DNA from: Parapristionchus giblindavisi
Taxonomy: Eukaryota > Nematoda > Chromadorea > Rhabditida > Diplogasteridae
Direction of reading: 5' to 3'
Length of the DNA: 64,000 bases
Assembly (NCBI GenBank): GCA_943737045.1
Contig: CALSFV010000112.1
Coordinates: forward strand, 151,677 to 215,676
Of the stretch, positions 26,001 through 37,909 are shown piece by piece (position 1 is the first letter of the stretch; each line of letters begins with the position of its first letter). The notes under the pieces were generated by a model. It saw only the letters and a program-made list of their open reading frames with translations. It ran no database searches and was not told the origin of the DNA. Both the position numbers and the translations under genes were made by a program.

Positions 26001-27169
26001 CAGGTAGAGAAGCTAATATTCATTTATTGATTAATCAATATGATACAGTAATCTTACCAAATCGAACCATCTCCTTTCCTTCATAAACATGCCATTCGTA
26101 TACCTCATCAGCAATCACAATTAGATCCTATCAATAAATCAATAAATTCATAATCCAGCTTTCATCTATTCACTTACATGTTCTTTTGCAATCTCAGCAA
26201 TATCTTCCAATTCCTTTCGTGTAAATAATTTACCCGTTGGATTATGAGGATTATTCAGTACGAGCATCTATAATAAATCAATCAATAATCATTTTCATTT
26301 AATCAAATAGAGTCGTTTCAACTAATAATCATTTGTATATTTTCATATATTTCATGGTGAGCTCTCATTCATATAAAATAGCATACTTATTGAATATGAT
26401 ACCTTAGTCTTATTAGTAATAGCTTTCTTGATTCCTTCAACATCAACCATATAATCATCAGATGATGTTGCATTCTCTTTCAATTTCATTTGAATTGGAA
26501 TAGGAACACCTCCAGCAAATTCTACTTGTGGTGAATAACAATCATATGCAGGTTCAAGGACTAAATTAAGTTTATATTTGAATGAATCAATTGATTCAAC
26601 TATTAAACTTACTAATAACTTCATCTCCATGATCAATCCATCCAAGGAATGTATAGTACAATGCAAGATATGCTCCTACAGTAACCACAATCTTCAATTT
26701 ATCAATCAATAACAATCCTTTCAACAACATATATCCATACAAACCTGGTTATTAGCATCAACAGGAAGCCCGTATAATTTGGAATAGAGTTTGGAAAGAA
26801 CGGAAACGAAACGAGGATTACCATATCCTCTTAATTAATCAATATAATAAGATTATTAATCAATACAAAGAATACCTTGTATATTGATGCATATCAGTTC
26901 TCTCAGGATGACTTGCAATATCCTTCAACTTATCAGCTACAAACTTAGGCATTGGAGTATCGGGGAACCCCTTCAATCAATAAATCGATATGACAACATC
27001 AATGATTGAACAAGATAAACCTGTCCTAGATTGACAGCTTTACATTCTGCAGCAAGTGTAGTGAACTCGACCCTATAATAACATCTCTCAATATAATCAT
27101 CTATACATGATAGACAGACCACATATAGTCTTTATGACTATTATATCGTATAGGAGGTAGTCGATTCAT
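23026..27169 (-). CDS. Kynurenine--oxoglutarate/glutamine aminotransferase (KYAT type)
   Basis: A PLP-dependent fold-type I aminotransferase that turns kynurenine into kynurenic acid and also acts on glutamine and cysteine conjugates. Exons read in order: [76 protein letters not shown], then the PLP-lysine loop [35 protein letters not shown], and MIRLCFFK joined to [17 protein letters not shown]. All catalytic-site motifs are present. The model begins at ATG 27169 with only a short leader, so it is probably cytosolic. The last intron (23103-25126, about 2 kb) is swollen by a foldback element and a run of 16 C. TIM9 follows 289 bp downstream. Confidence 0.9.
23260..24483. mobile_element. 1.2-kb foldback transposable element in the KYAT last intron
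   Basis: Nearly perfect outer arms (23260-23510 and 24236-24483) start ATATCACGCATGTCA and end TGACATGCGTGATAT. Inner arms (about 23520-23690 and 23790-23975) pair as well, so most of the element folds on itself. About 260 bp (23976-24235) are on one side only. Both inner arms keep the same reading frame in opposite directions, ending [13 protein letters not shown]. The target duplication is unclear because the ends are palindromic. No transposase is recognised. Confidence 0.8.
25089..25104. repeat. Homopolymer of 16 C
   Basis: Sixteen consecutive C, in the KYAT last intron. A similar run of C lies near 51766-51780. Confidence 0.95.
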
Positions 27170-28105
27170 ATTAACTATCAAAGTAAAATGAATAGATATC
27201 AAGTAGTACCACTCTTTCTCAGTAATGTAGGTAAACAGTACTTACTATCCTAATCATTCCTTGTTTACAACTACATTGTTCAGAGTAATTCTTGTAGTAT
27301 ACATCAATCGATATATCATACCATATGCTACGAGAAGTAGTCTGCACCCTCTTCGCAGGAGTCCTCGACGCCATAACACTGACGAATCGATTAGATACCC
27401 TCAGCACCGACATTCTCCCTTCCAACCATCTTCTAATCTTACCAACCAACCATAACATCACAACACCCAACTGTTCTAGTCTATTCATGCATGTCTCACT
27501 CTGCCCCAAATATAGGTACGGTTTATCCATCGTGATCAACGCATGCAAATATCTTCAAGAATCGAATATTATATATAAATATCATACATTACTTTATCTG
27601 CAAAATTCAGCACAGGCATAAGCCATTGCACAACGGATTAAAAGATTCTGTATGCTTATTAGATCAAACGGCGGTCAAAACGATGTCATCGTGGCAAAAA
27701 GACAAAGAACGAACGTGATAGTGGAACACCAACACGTGTACTGAATAGATGAGTGGAAGTGGGGAGGAAAATATACTGTGAGGAACATCATGTTCAACGC
27801 CAATATCAGACTAACCGGAAGGGGCAAGGGGAGGAAACAAGAACAGGCATGGTTCAAAGGATCACTCTCTCGCTCTCTCTACACAATCTCTACGCTGCGT
27901 TATTTCGCCTGCGCCTTGCTGTACTTAATATTACATGTGTTCTGTGCTGTGTGATGATAGCTTATCTCGTAATAACATATAAAGTATGATCAGATCAGGG
28001 TGAGAGCGAAAGCGAGACCAATCAATCTCTTTTAGAGAGAAAGAAGAGTTCGCGGGAATGGGGAGGTGCGGTTGGGGAGTATATAGAGGTATGGGAAAGA
28101 AATAT
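27170..28105. other. Intergenic between 14-3-3 and KYAT
   Basis: No supported gene. The composition is less AT-rich than other spacers. Two short stretches (minus strand 27340-27450, plus strand 27770-27830) faintly recall histone H2A, but not well enough to annotate. Confidence 0.5.
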
Positions 28106-29800
28106 TTAGTTAGCTCCCTCTCCACCCTCTCCTTCTTGGTCATCTCCGGTGGTGTCAGAGGTCCAGAGAGTCAGGTTATCCCTGAGCAATTGCATGATGA
28201 GGGTAGAGTCCTTATAAGAATCCTCATTCAATGTGTCGAGCTCAGCAATGGCGTCATCGAAGGCCTGAAAATTATAAACTAATATTAGGATAGCAACATG
28301 GTAGCTATAGATTGTAACCTTTTTAGCTAATTGGCAAGCTCTATCTGGACTCATAGCAACTTCATAGAAGTATACAGAGTAGTTCAGAGCAAGACCAAGT
28401 CGTACTGGATTGGTGGGAGCCAATTCAGTTTTAGCCACTTCCATCGCTTCGGAATAGGCATCATGTCCTTCAGCTGTAATGAATAAATGCAACACACCTG
28501 CTTGGCAAGTTGGCAAGCCTTGTCGGGGGCGTTGAGGATTTCGTAGTAGAAGACGGAGAAGTTGAGGGCAAGTCCAAGGCGGATGGGGTGAGTAGGCTGC
28601 ATCTTCTCCTTGGCGATATCGAACGCCTCCTGGTATGACTGCTGAGACTTCTCAACAACAGCTGCAATCGATACCAGTGAGACACTCTCCAACAAGAGAG
28701 AAGATGAGACAGTTACATGCAACAGATGCCCCCGCCTCGAACTTCCCCCACAACATTCCATCTTCCACTCTCACAAGATCATCAATTTCTGGTTAGAAAG
28801 GACGTCGAGAGTGGGGGTGAAATGTGAGGAGTGAGCGGGGGCAACAGACTAAGCCACCAACGAGAGGTAATAAATAAAACTTACAGCTGCGGGAGTCTCC
28901 GGAGGCAACCTCGGCGAGGTATCTGTAGTAGTCTCCCTTCATCTTAAGGTAGAATACCTTAGATTCGGGGTTTCCGGCCTTGGGGATGAGGTACTTGTCG
29001 AGGAGGTCCTATAATGTAATCTCATTATCTCTCAGTCCATTCATGGCATTCGTCGTAAACATCCACATCAATTATCTTAACTCCTTTCGCAATAGCCTAG
29101 TCTCTCGAGGAGAATCGATAAGAGGCAGCGGCGGCTCTCTCTCTCTCTCATCCCCTCTCCCAAGGACATGTTGACAACACATCTCGGCCGCGGCAAAATC
29201 GATAATAATACTTACTAGAACATCCTGGCAGATGTCGCGGAGCTCCTTCTCGACCTTCTCGCGGTATTCCTTAGCCATCTGCTGCTTCTTCTCACTTCCC
29301 TCAGTCTTCTGCTCAATGGAAGAGATTACTCTCCATGAAGAACGGCGAGCTCCGACGACGTTCTTGTAAGCGACGGAGAGAAGGTTACGCTCCTCATTAC
29401 TGAGCTCAGCTCCGAGCTCGGTAACCTTCTTCATGGACTGGGCCATGTCATCGTAACGCTCAGCCTCAAAAATTCATGTTAGAATAAGCATTGTGAAAAC
29501 AACAAAATATTCATTATGAAATAATCAATAACTAATATTTCATTCAACAACAACAATCGAAGTAAAACATATAATAGAATTAGTTGGACTAATAATAGAA
29601 CTAGGAAGACAATACTTTCAATAAGTGTAAACAAGTTTTAAAGTAAACTATTTTAGGTGGTCACTTTAGCATAATAATTAGAAATTAGCCTAGGAAAGCA
29701 ACATCTAAGGAAACATATCACAGTGACAGTAAGATTTCCATGAAATTACCTGCTCGGCGAGCTTGGCTCTCTGCACGAGTTCGTCCTTGTTGTCAGTCAT
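28106..29800 (-). CDS. 14-3-3 protein (PAR-5/FTT type) with alternative exon 4
   Basis: A dimeric adaptor that binds phosphoserine/phosphothreonine motifs in the cytoplasm. Constitutive exons are 29750-29800, 29216-29464, 28885-29008 and 28106-28264. Between them lie two candidate fourth exons, 28498-28661 (4a) and 28319-28473 (4b). With 4a the protein is 248 residues; with 4b it is 245. Signatures: [52 protein letters not shown] and [19 protein letters not shown]. The acidic tail ends EGEGGEGAN. The invariant exons and 4a use mostly C/G-ending codons, as highly expressed genes do; 4b does not. A ttccag acceptor about 30 bases before the ATG may be a spliced-leader site. Confidence 0.95.
28319..28473 (-). 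other. 14-3-3 alternative exon 4b (divergent)
   Basis: 155 bp with the same phases as 4a. Encodes [20 protein letters not shown], then [15 protein letters not shown] and [11 protein letters not shown]. It is three codons shorter and clearly diverged, but the groove asparagine and valine are conserved. It has a good attacag acceptor and an AAG|gttac donor. Only 24 bp separate it from 4a. Confidence 0.8.
28498..28661 (-). other. 14-3-3 alternative exon 4a (canonical)
   Basis: 164 bp, entering in phase 1 and leaving in phase 0. Encodes [19 protein letters not shown] through [10 protein letters not shown], the standard 14-3-3 sequence. The peptide-groove asparagine and valine in LALNFSV are present. 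Confidence 0.85.
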
Positions 29801-31100
29801 CGTTCTCGAAGGAGTGGCCGCTTACTGGAACAGATTTTTCATAGAATTCGTTAAAAACCGAATACGCAATAACATGAGTAATACAATATCACAAGTAAGT
29901 AAGATATAGCCTACGGCCTAACTGCCGAAGCGCGGCTATGTCAATGCTCAATGCCTGCAACGTCAGAGAGGCAAAGAGGGGTCTGAGCGCGGGAGTAATG
30001 TGAGCGCGCACACACTTCCCAACCGATCTACCATGTCCCACGTTAGTCCTATCAATACATAAGATACATTTTCTAGATAAGGGAGAGGTGATCTACACAA
30101 CCACACCAAATATAATATTTTCGAAAATGATTTGAAAATTCAAATTTATTCACATTTAAAAGCCCGCGGAGCGGAGCAATATCGGGGACCAACACAGGGA
30201 GCTCCGCCTCTCGAAGGCGAAGGAAGTGAGGGACCCACTGTTGACACCTAGGAGCACGCACACGTATACTTTATTATATATTAAATCACAATAAAGATTT
30301 AATTTTCTGACTTTAAATAATTTGCTGAATACTCTCGTGCGCTACATGAATATTCAAAATGGAGTGGCTCGACCCAGTGGTTATAGGAAATAGTGAAATT
30401 GCGGGAAATTTGAGTGTATGCGGAGCAATAAGAGGGACTTTCTCGAGTGAGGCGGGGCTTCTGGGGGTTCGTTCACGTTGAATCAACGGTCGTAGATGGG
30501 TAGAGCCTTCTTCTGAAGGACGTAAACAAGTAGTATCTCATGTCCTCATCTACACTTATGGTTGTCATGACATTCATATAAACTTATCCCAATATAGACT
30601 GTCTAAGCCTTCTTTCACTCCACTATTTCCACCCACATATTGTCGTGTTATCAAATGGCACGTGAATACATCTCACTCATGTGATCATTGAAAGTGGAGC
30701 AAATATACACTCATTTGGGAACACGGTGGTGATTCAAATGTGTCCTTTATCTTCCATTCTTAGTCATGGTTTCCGCTAACTCATTTTGAATGAATTTCCG
30801 CGGCAATATTTTTTGCTTCCCCAAATGTGCATTGCAGGACATTAGAGAATACTGTAAACAGCCGTGGTAAAGATGAAAAACATTTGTTAGAGTTAATTTG
30901 GGAAAGAGTAATTATAGAACGCGGTTGAGTGTATGGTGATCTTTTACTGAATGAATGTAGAGGAAGCAGAAAGTATCTAAGCATATAAGCTCTTCTCATG
31001 ATTTTTATTCTTTGATGACGCAGAGTTTGAGAATAGAAATGGGATGATTGATGTTTCATCGATACAATCAATAGACTATGACAATATTATGACTAAACTA
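29801..31100. other. Intergenic between FBXW5-like and 14-3-3
   Basis: No gene found. The segments 29900-30020 and 30150-30260 are unusually GC-rich for the window (words such as GCGGAGCGGAGC) and may be remnants of repeats or promoter DNA of the 14-3-3 gene. 30350-30480 has a GCGGAGCAAT word in common with 30170. Confidence 0.5.
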
Positions 31101-34100
31101 TCATTCAGAAAATGCAGGGGTCCAAATGAACAATTGTTCTCCAGCAGCAACAAGGAGTAGTTTAGCATGAGGATGAGCAGCTACAGCATGAACTGGTTGA
31201 GGATGAGATAATCTTGTTAGAGAAGGACCATGATGAACTCTTGACCATACAACTACTTCATTTTGAGTACAACTGAAAGAACATTGATTGTAATCTGTAG
31301 AATAGAATGAATGTTTGTGTACTCTATCTCCCTCTCCTTGTCTCTCTTCGTATAGATGGACATATGGGTTGGCAATACAAGATAGATTAGTACAATTGAA
31401 TGGCTATAGAATAGATAAATCTAGTGGGAGGGTATCCCTTTCTCTCTCACTACAATGAAGGGGATTGAAGAGGACTTGAGTTCAGTCGTTCCTGTTGTAA
31501 TGGAATAGAGATGCTAGAACAACAGTTGGTCATCTATCCCCCCCCCTTCCCCTCCCTTTCCTCTCACTCATTAGGGTATACAGAATATTTATCAAATATG
31601 AGAATGAATGATAGAAATAACCTGAATAAGAAGTATTCATTAGCAGTTGTAATATTAGATGGTTTAGTATTGAGATAAGGAGTAAGACCTCCATAGAATG
31701 CTCCTGGTTCAGCTACCATTGTTTGTAGATCAAATGATCGTAATTCTGTCTGAATATTGATTGTTCTTATAGATATCAAATGAATCGATAGACTAACGAG
31801 TACTGTATCCGATGCTGGAGTCATATTGATTGTAGCATATAGGGTCCTCAAGAGACAATATTATCATTATGGACAGGGATGTGCATTTTTCGTTTTTCGA
31901 TTTTTCGATTTTTTCGATTTTTCGATACTTTCTCGAAAAACTTTTTCGACGAAAAATTTTTCGAAAAAAAAATTCGAAAAAATCGAAAAATGCTTTTACA
32001 TAAAAAGGCACAAAATCTCAAAAATTAATCATTATTAGTGACATTTTTTTGAAATATATTGAAAATTTTGAAACAAAAATTACAATTTTTGTTGAGCAAA
32101 AATATTTTTTTCATGAAAGCGGCTTCAATTAAGAATCACACAGTTGCAATTCTTGCGTTTTCATCATATCGATAGTAAAAATAAAGTTTAAAGAGAATAA
32201 AATCTGATATAGAATATTTTTCGATTTTTTCGATTTTTTCGAATTTGAAATTCGAAAATTTTTCGTTTTTCGAATTTTGTTCGAAAATCTTTTTCTGCAC
32301 TTCTGCACGATTATGGATATATTATCTTTATATTACTTGTGATCAGGAGATAATGTCAAGTGTATAATTCGTCCATCAATACGTATTTCATGATCTGATG
32401 GAGTAGTTTGTCTTGATAGATAAGAGAATATATCATCATCACTATAATCACTTATTCTAATATAAATAACTATAAATGAACAAACGGTTTAGGATCTTCC
32501 ACTTTAGTCACATTTTCTTTTTGATTATCTTCTCGAACCTGCAATTAACATTTATTAATTCCACACAAAAAACACTCTACGGAACCTTTCGTAGATCAAT
32601 TATATTGAAACAAATACTACTTGTGACGTTATTTATATGTTTACCATATATGAATAGATATTCTTCTCTTTCTATATGACAATCACATTTGCAATCTACA
32701 ATATTATCTTTAATTATTGATAATACGTATATTCTATATATGTATACCATCTCCAATACATTCATCATTACTTAGATAACATTTGAGACATCTTTCATCT
32801 ATATCCAATAATTCTCTCAATTTCATCATTTGATTCTTTTCACATGAATCATCAAGTAATTCCATTTCATTCAATTTCACTGTTAACGTCTACAAATATA
32901 CACATTATTGATGAAGAAATGAATGAATAACCTTTCCTTCAGATTTAGCTTCAGATGCCATATGAATGATTCGTCTAAATCTAGAAGATACCATTGGACT
33001 AACCATACCATTGAATGGTTCATCATATTCATTCAATATTCTCAATATATCAATCATTATGAATGAGATCAGATCATTTAATCATACTTGAATAACGAAA
33101 GAGTTTGTGGATTCAATAAAGCTTCCTTCTTTGTTTCGTGTCTCTTATACAATTGAATATGTGATATCGATTTAACAATTGGAGAACTATTTCATATAAT
33201 TATTTAAATATACATTAGATAGATAAATAATAATACCTTTGACTGATTGGATATATATCATTAGATACAATCCATTCATTATTAAACCATGGGGAGAATA
33301 GTGATGAAGGTAGTCGAGAAATGAAATGAAGACAACTTTCAATCACTCAAATATCAATCAATATTATTGTACTTATTTGCATTTGTTCATAATGTTTACA
33401 AAACACCGTAAAAAGAAACACATATTAGTTAAATAAAATATTTAAGAGAGATAACATAGATTGAAGAAAAACAACTATTTTCTAAACATCAAATTTCGGT
33501 GTCCAAGCCCGCGCAGTCAAAATCTACTTTAACGTATTACCGCCTTCAAATCGAGGTTAATAACCCCAAATTTTGATTTTAAGATTTTTAAAAATACAAA
33601 CTCAAATAAACGGTCATTACTCACAAATATTACGCTTCTATTTTAAAAATAGCAACTAGTTTTTATCCATAATTTTAGGAGAATTACTGAATAAGATTTG
33701 GTGCTCAAATTTAGAAAGAAATGATAAGATTAAAGAACTAACAACAAATAGCAAATGTAGCTACTTCTGATCTTCCTGTTCTTTTTTCTCCTCGAAGAAG
33801 AAGACATAATTCATCTGGAGAAAATTGAGCAGATATAATACTTTTCCTGTAATCGATATATCGATTCACAGTGAGGATTATATATCATTGCTCACCATCC
33901 TAATGTAATTGATAGATCTCTTTCTTCTATTAGAAGTCTCGATGTTGATTCATATAACTACAATAATTGATTACCGTGATGATCGAATCGAGTTAAGATC
34001 ATCTTACACATATCTTAGCATCTTTACCACAAACAGCATAGAATGAACCATTTGGGGAGAATGAAACATCAATGATCTCATAATAGAAATCTTCAACGAT

Positions 34101-34493
34101 CTATACCCATAACAATTATTTGAATCGATTGATTATTCAATAACCTCAGTTAGAATAGCAGGACATCCTCTTTTTATCATACCATATTCATCTGCTAGTA
34201 TATCACACACCTAAATATTCATTATTCTAATAATTCAATCAATATTGTAGATACAGGAGCTGTAGACATAAATGAATGAAATTCAGTGAAGAATATCTCT
34301 TTCCACAACGAATCTTCTCTTGCATTTAATCTCCACCATCTAATCATATTATTGATTACTTTTAGTTCAATCAATTCCTTACAGTATACCTACACACAGC
34401 TGATGTATTTACAAGGGATACTGTAGGTAGATAAGAGAATATTTCAATCAATATTTCAGAAGGAAGTGATTGCCATCCATAATCATCATCCAT
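31101..34493 (-). CDS. F-box/WD40 protein, FBXW5-like
   Basis: Predicted substrate receptor of an SCF ubiquitin ligase. The first exon starts MDDDYGWQSLPSEILIEIFS and carries the F-box (about residues 7-45: LPSEILIEIFSYLP ... VCRRWW), followed by LWKEIFFTEF. WD40-type segments follow: IDVSFSPNGSFYAVCGKDAK, ISAQFSPDELCLLLRGEK, IIHLTLSPDH, TELRSFDLQTM, YFLFSCTQNEVVVWS and a last repeat VHAVAAHPHAKLLLVAAGEQ ending in LFIW. The order F-box, early WD repeats, a long middle insert, then terminal repeats matches FBXW5. Exact exon limits in the middle (32400-33900) are less sure. A hAT-type MITE sits in one intron. CTU2 ends 302 bp upstream on the same strand. Confidence 0.72.
31874..32309. mobile_element. 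hAT-like MITE with 8-bp target duplication, TTCGAAAA-rich
   Basis: A 436-bp element starting CAGGGATGTGCATTTTTCG and ending CTGCACTTCTGCACG, flanked on both sides by the exact 8-mer ATTATGGA (31866-31873, 32310-32317). Its outer thirds are made of TTTTTCGA/TCGAAAAA words that can fold on themselves. It lies in an intron of the FBXW5-like gene and encodes nothing. Confidence 0.8.
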
Positions 34494-34794
34494 TTAACTA
34501 ATTATTGATTAATTAATATTGTTTAGTATAATGTTATATTCACTCCATGCAATTATTCGCATTCATTATCTTTATCGTATTAGAATGAATACACACCCAT
34601 ACTACATTCAATAGAGATATGAATCGGATTCGATATTCGATACCATAAAATAGGTCAACGACGGGAAGAATTTCAAAGGTTTTTAAGCTTAAAAAGGCAC
34701 CCGTACATACTTCAAAGACTAATGAAACAATTCATGAAACATTAACAAATTGAGAACAATTAACGTGTAACAAATTTCTATGTCAATCAATGAT

Positions 34795-37700
34795 CTACTG
34801 TATCAAATGAGATATTGATTGCCAATCAGGAACTTCTTCAAGTATTGATTCACATGGTGGACATAAACCAATCAAATCTTTGCTACAAAATCAATATTGA
34901 AGAGTAATAAAGTAGTGAATAATAATAATATAATACCTGAATGATCTCATACAAAGAGTACATAGAGGAGCATTGGATGATATATCCAAATGAACTTTTG
35001 ATGATGTACTCAATACTGTTGACACTGTTGACTGCAATATACAATTGTCATTAAGGAACATGAATAAATCGATAAGTAATGAACAATATATTAGGAATAT
35101 GTAATTAAAGAAGAAACAGAATAACCTGGAATCCTTCATTATGAAGTGTGTTAATGAATTCATCAGTCGCCATTTGAATACTTTGTTCTCTTATTCTCTC
35201 ATCTTCTTCTACATAGATAACATTCTTTTCCCATCCAAATAATCGATTTCCTAATGCTATCTCTTTAGATCGAACCTATAATACAATTTTGATCATCTTT
35301 TAAAATTTAACATCATAAGTTTTCATCAAAGATTAATGTTAGCCACAGTAATGTGCACAACTACAGTACCTCTGTGAGTGTTCTAACTACCGTACCTCTC
35401 AGAGTGGTGTAACTACAGTACCTCTGTGAGTGTTCTAACTACCGTACCTCTCAGAGTGGAATAACTACAGTACCCCTTTAAGTGATATAACTACAGTACC
35501 CCTTTAAGAGGAATAACTACAGTACCTCTCAGAGTGGAATAACTACAGTACCCCTTTAAGTGGTCTAACTGCAGTACCTCTTTAAGTGGTCTAACTACAG
35601 TACCTCTTTAAGTGGTCTAACTACAGTACCTCTTTAAGTGGTCTAACTACAGTACCTCTTTAAGTGGTCTAACTACAGTACCTCTTTAAGTGGTCTAACT
35701 ACAGTACCTCTTAGGGTTGTAGGAACGGAAGGGGAAACTACGCACTCTATTCCCACCCCTTCCCTTCTCTATAGCAATCGCCCGTGAGATGCACTCTCTC
35801 ACTTCCTAACTTCGTTATTTGACAGACCACTGCCAAAGATAGCGTAATCACCGGTAAATAGCGGGGATTACGCTATCTCTCGCCCCTCCCCTTCCCCCTC
35901 TCCTTACTCTCTGTTCACTCCTCCCGCCTCGCCCCATTTGAGGCACGTTTGAAGAGATATCTAATTCCCCTCACATCTGAGAGCTTGGCAGTCAACAGCA
36001 AAGTTGTAGCTCACATCGATCCGGTTCTAATTATTTTTAGGCAGACACGATACGATAAAAACAAACAAAATGACAATCGTTCTACCATTTCAGAGGGAAA
36101 TCGAAACGATAAGCGTTCATAATATGTTTTGGTATGGACAGTTGAATTTCTCTCAATGATCAGAGGAATCAGATTAGCATTTGAATATTAATTATCTATG
36201 TTATTCCCTCTATTTCCAATTTCACTGATTCATTATCTCAAAGGGATATTGTTTACCTCTCATTCTCATGTCTCTCGTCGAGTGGCTGGTTGTGAGATTC
36301 TTTATATCAGATAAATTACACTTCGCATACCGTAAGTAATCATCGGATACAGTATCTTAGACAGTTCCTGTAATTGAATCAGCACCTCGTGCTTTTCACC
36401 TAAATCGAGATGACCAACTTTTATTTTGAATACAAATCGATCACTCACAATCCGTCTATGTTTAGGTTTATTCGATCAGGATTTTGTTTTGATTATTTTA
36501 AATTTTTAAATCAAGACAAAAATTCAGAATCAATTTTTTTTCCACAAAAATGTAAAAACACACCAACAAAACGAAAAAAATATTAAACATTTGTGGCAAA
36601 TTGTGAAAACATTTGACAAAACTTAACCGTATTTCCTTTTTAATCAGTTTTAACAGGTCTTAATGTAGTATTATCTATGATTTTTAGTGCGTTTTTGTTT
36701 GCTCTAACGCACTATGTATAAGAAAAAAGGTTAAAAAATTTTTTTTTCAATTTTTAGAGCCATATTTTGGAGAAAAAAATCAGGTGCATATAACTTTTTT
36801 CTTATACATGGTGCGTTAGAGCAAACAAAAACGCACTAAAAATCATAGATAATACTACATTAAGACCTGTTAAAACTGATAAAAAAGGAAATGCTGTTAA
36901 GTTTTGTCAAATGTTTTCACAATTTGCCACAAATGTTTAATATTTTTATCGTTTTGTTGGTGTGTTTTTACATTTTTGTGGAAAAAAAATTGATTCTGAA
37001 TTTTTGTCTTGATTTAAAAATTTAAAATAATCAAAACAAAATCCTGATCGAATAAACCTAAACATAGACGGATTGTGAGTGATCGATTTGTATTCAAAAT
37101 AAAAGTTGGTCATCTCGATTTAGGTGAAAAGCACGAGGATGCTGTTGATTGAACTACAGGAACTGTCTAAGATACTGTATCCGATGATTACTTACGGTAT
37201 GCGAAGTGTAATTTATCTGATATAAAGAATCTCACAACCAGCCACTCGACGAGAGACATGAGAATGAGAGGTAAACAATGTCCCTTTGAGATAATGAATC
37301 ATTGAAATGGGAAATAGAGGGAATAGCATAGATAATTAATATTCAAATGCTAATCTGATTCCTCTGATCATTGAGAAATTCAACTGTCCATACCAAAACA
37401 TATTTTGAACGCTTATCGTTTCGATTTCCCTCTGAAATGGTGGAACGATTGTCATTTTGTTTGTTTTTATCGTATCGTGTCTGCCTAAAAATAATTAGAA
37501 CCGGATTGATGTGAGCAACAACTTTGCTGTTGACTGCCAAGATCTCAGATGTGAGGGGAATTAGATATCTCTTCAAACGTGCCTCAAATGGGGCGAGGCG
37601 GGTGGAGTGAGCAGAGAGTAAGGAGAGGAGAAGGGGGAGGGGCGAGAGATAGCGTAATCCCCGCTAATTTAGCGGTGATTACGCTATCTTTGGCAGCCTC

Positions 37701-37864
37701 TCTTCTCTCTTGCGGGAAGCGACGAGAGAGTGGCAAGGGATGGGAAGAGGGCGCGGTAAATTCGATTACGCTTACGCTACGGCAACCCTAGTACCTCTTT
37801 AAGTGGTCGGATCTACTTCCGAATATCCGCCGCCCCGCCCCCTTGCACTTTAAGCTCCGCCCCC

Positions 37865-37909
<45 letters not shown>

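Noticed and set aside
27290..27860. Histone H2A-like fragments (minus strand VGKIRRWLEGRMS; plus strand TGRGKGRKQ)
   Set aside because: The resemblance is short, on opposite strands and needs frame shifts; no continuous histone fold can be read.
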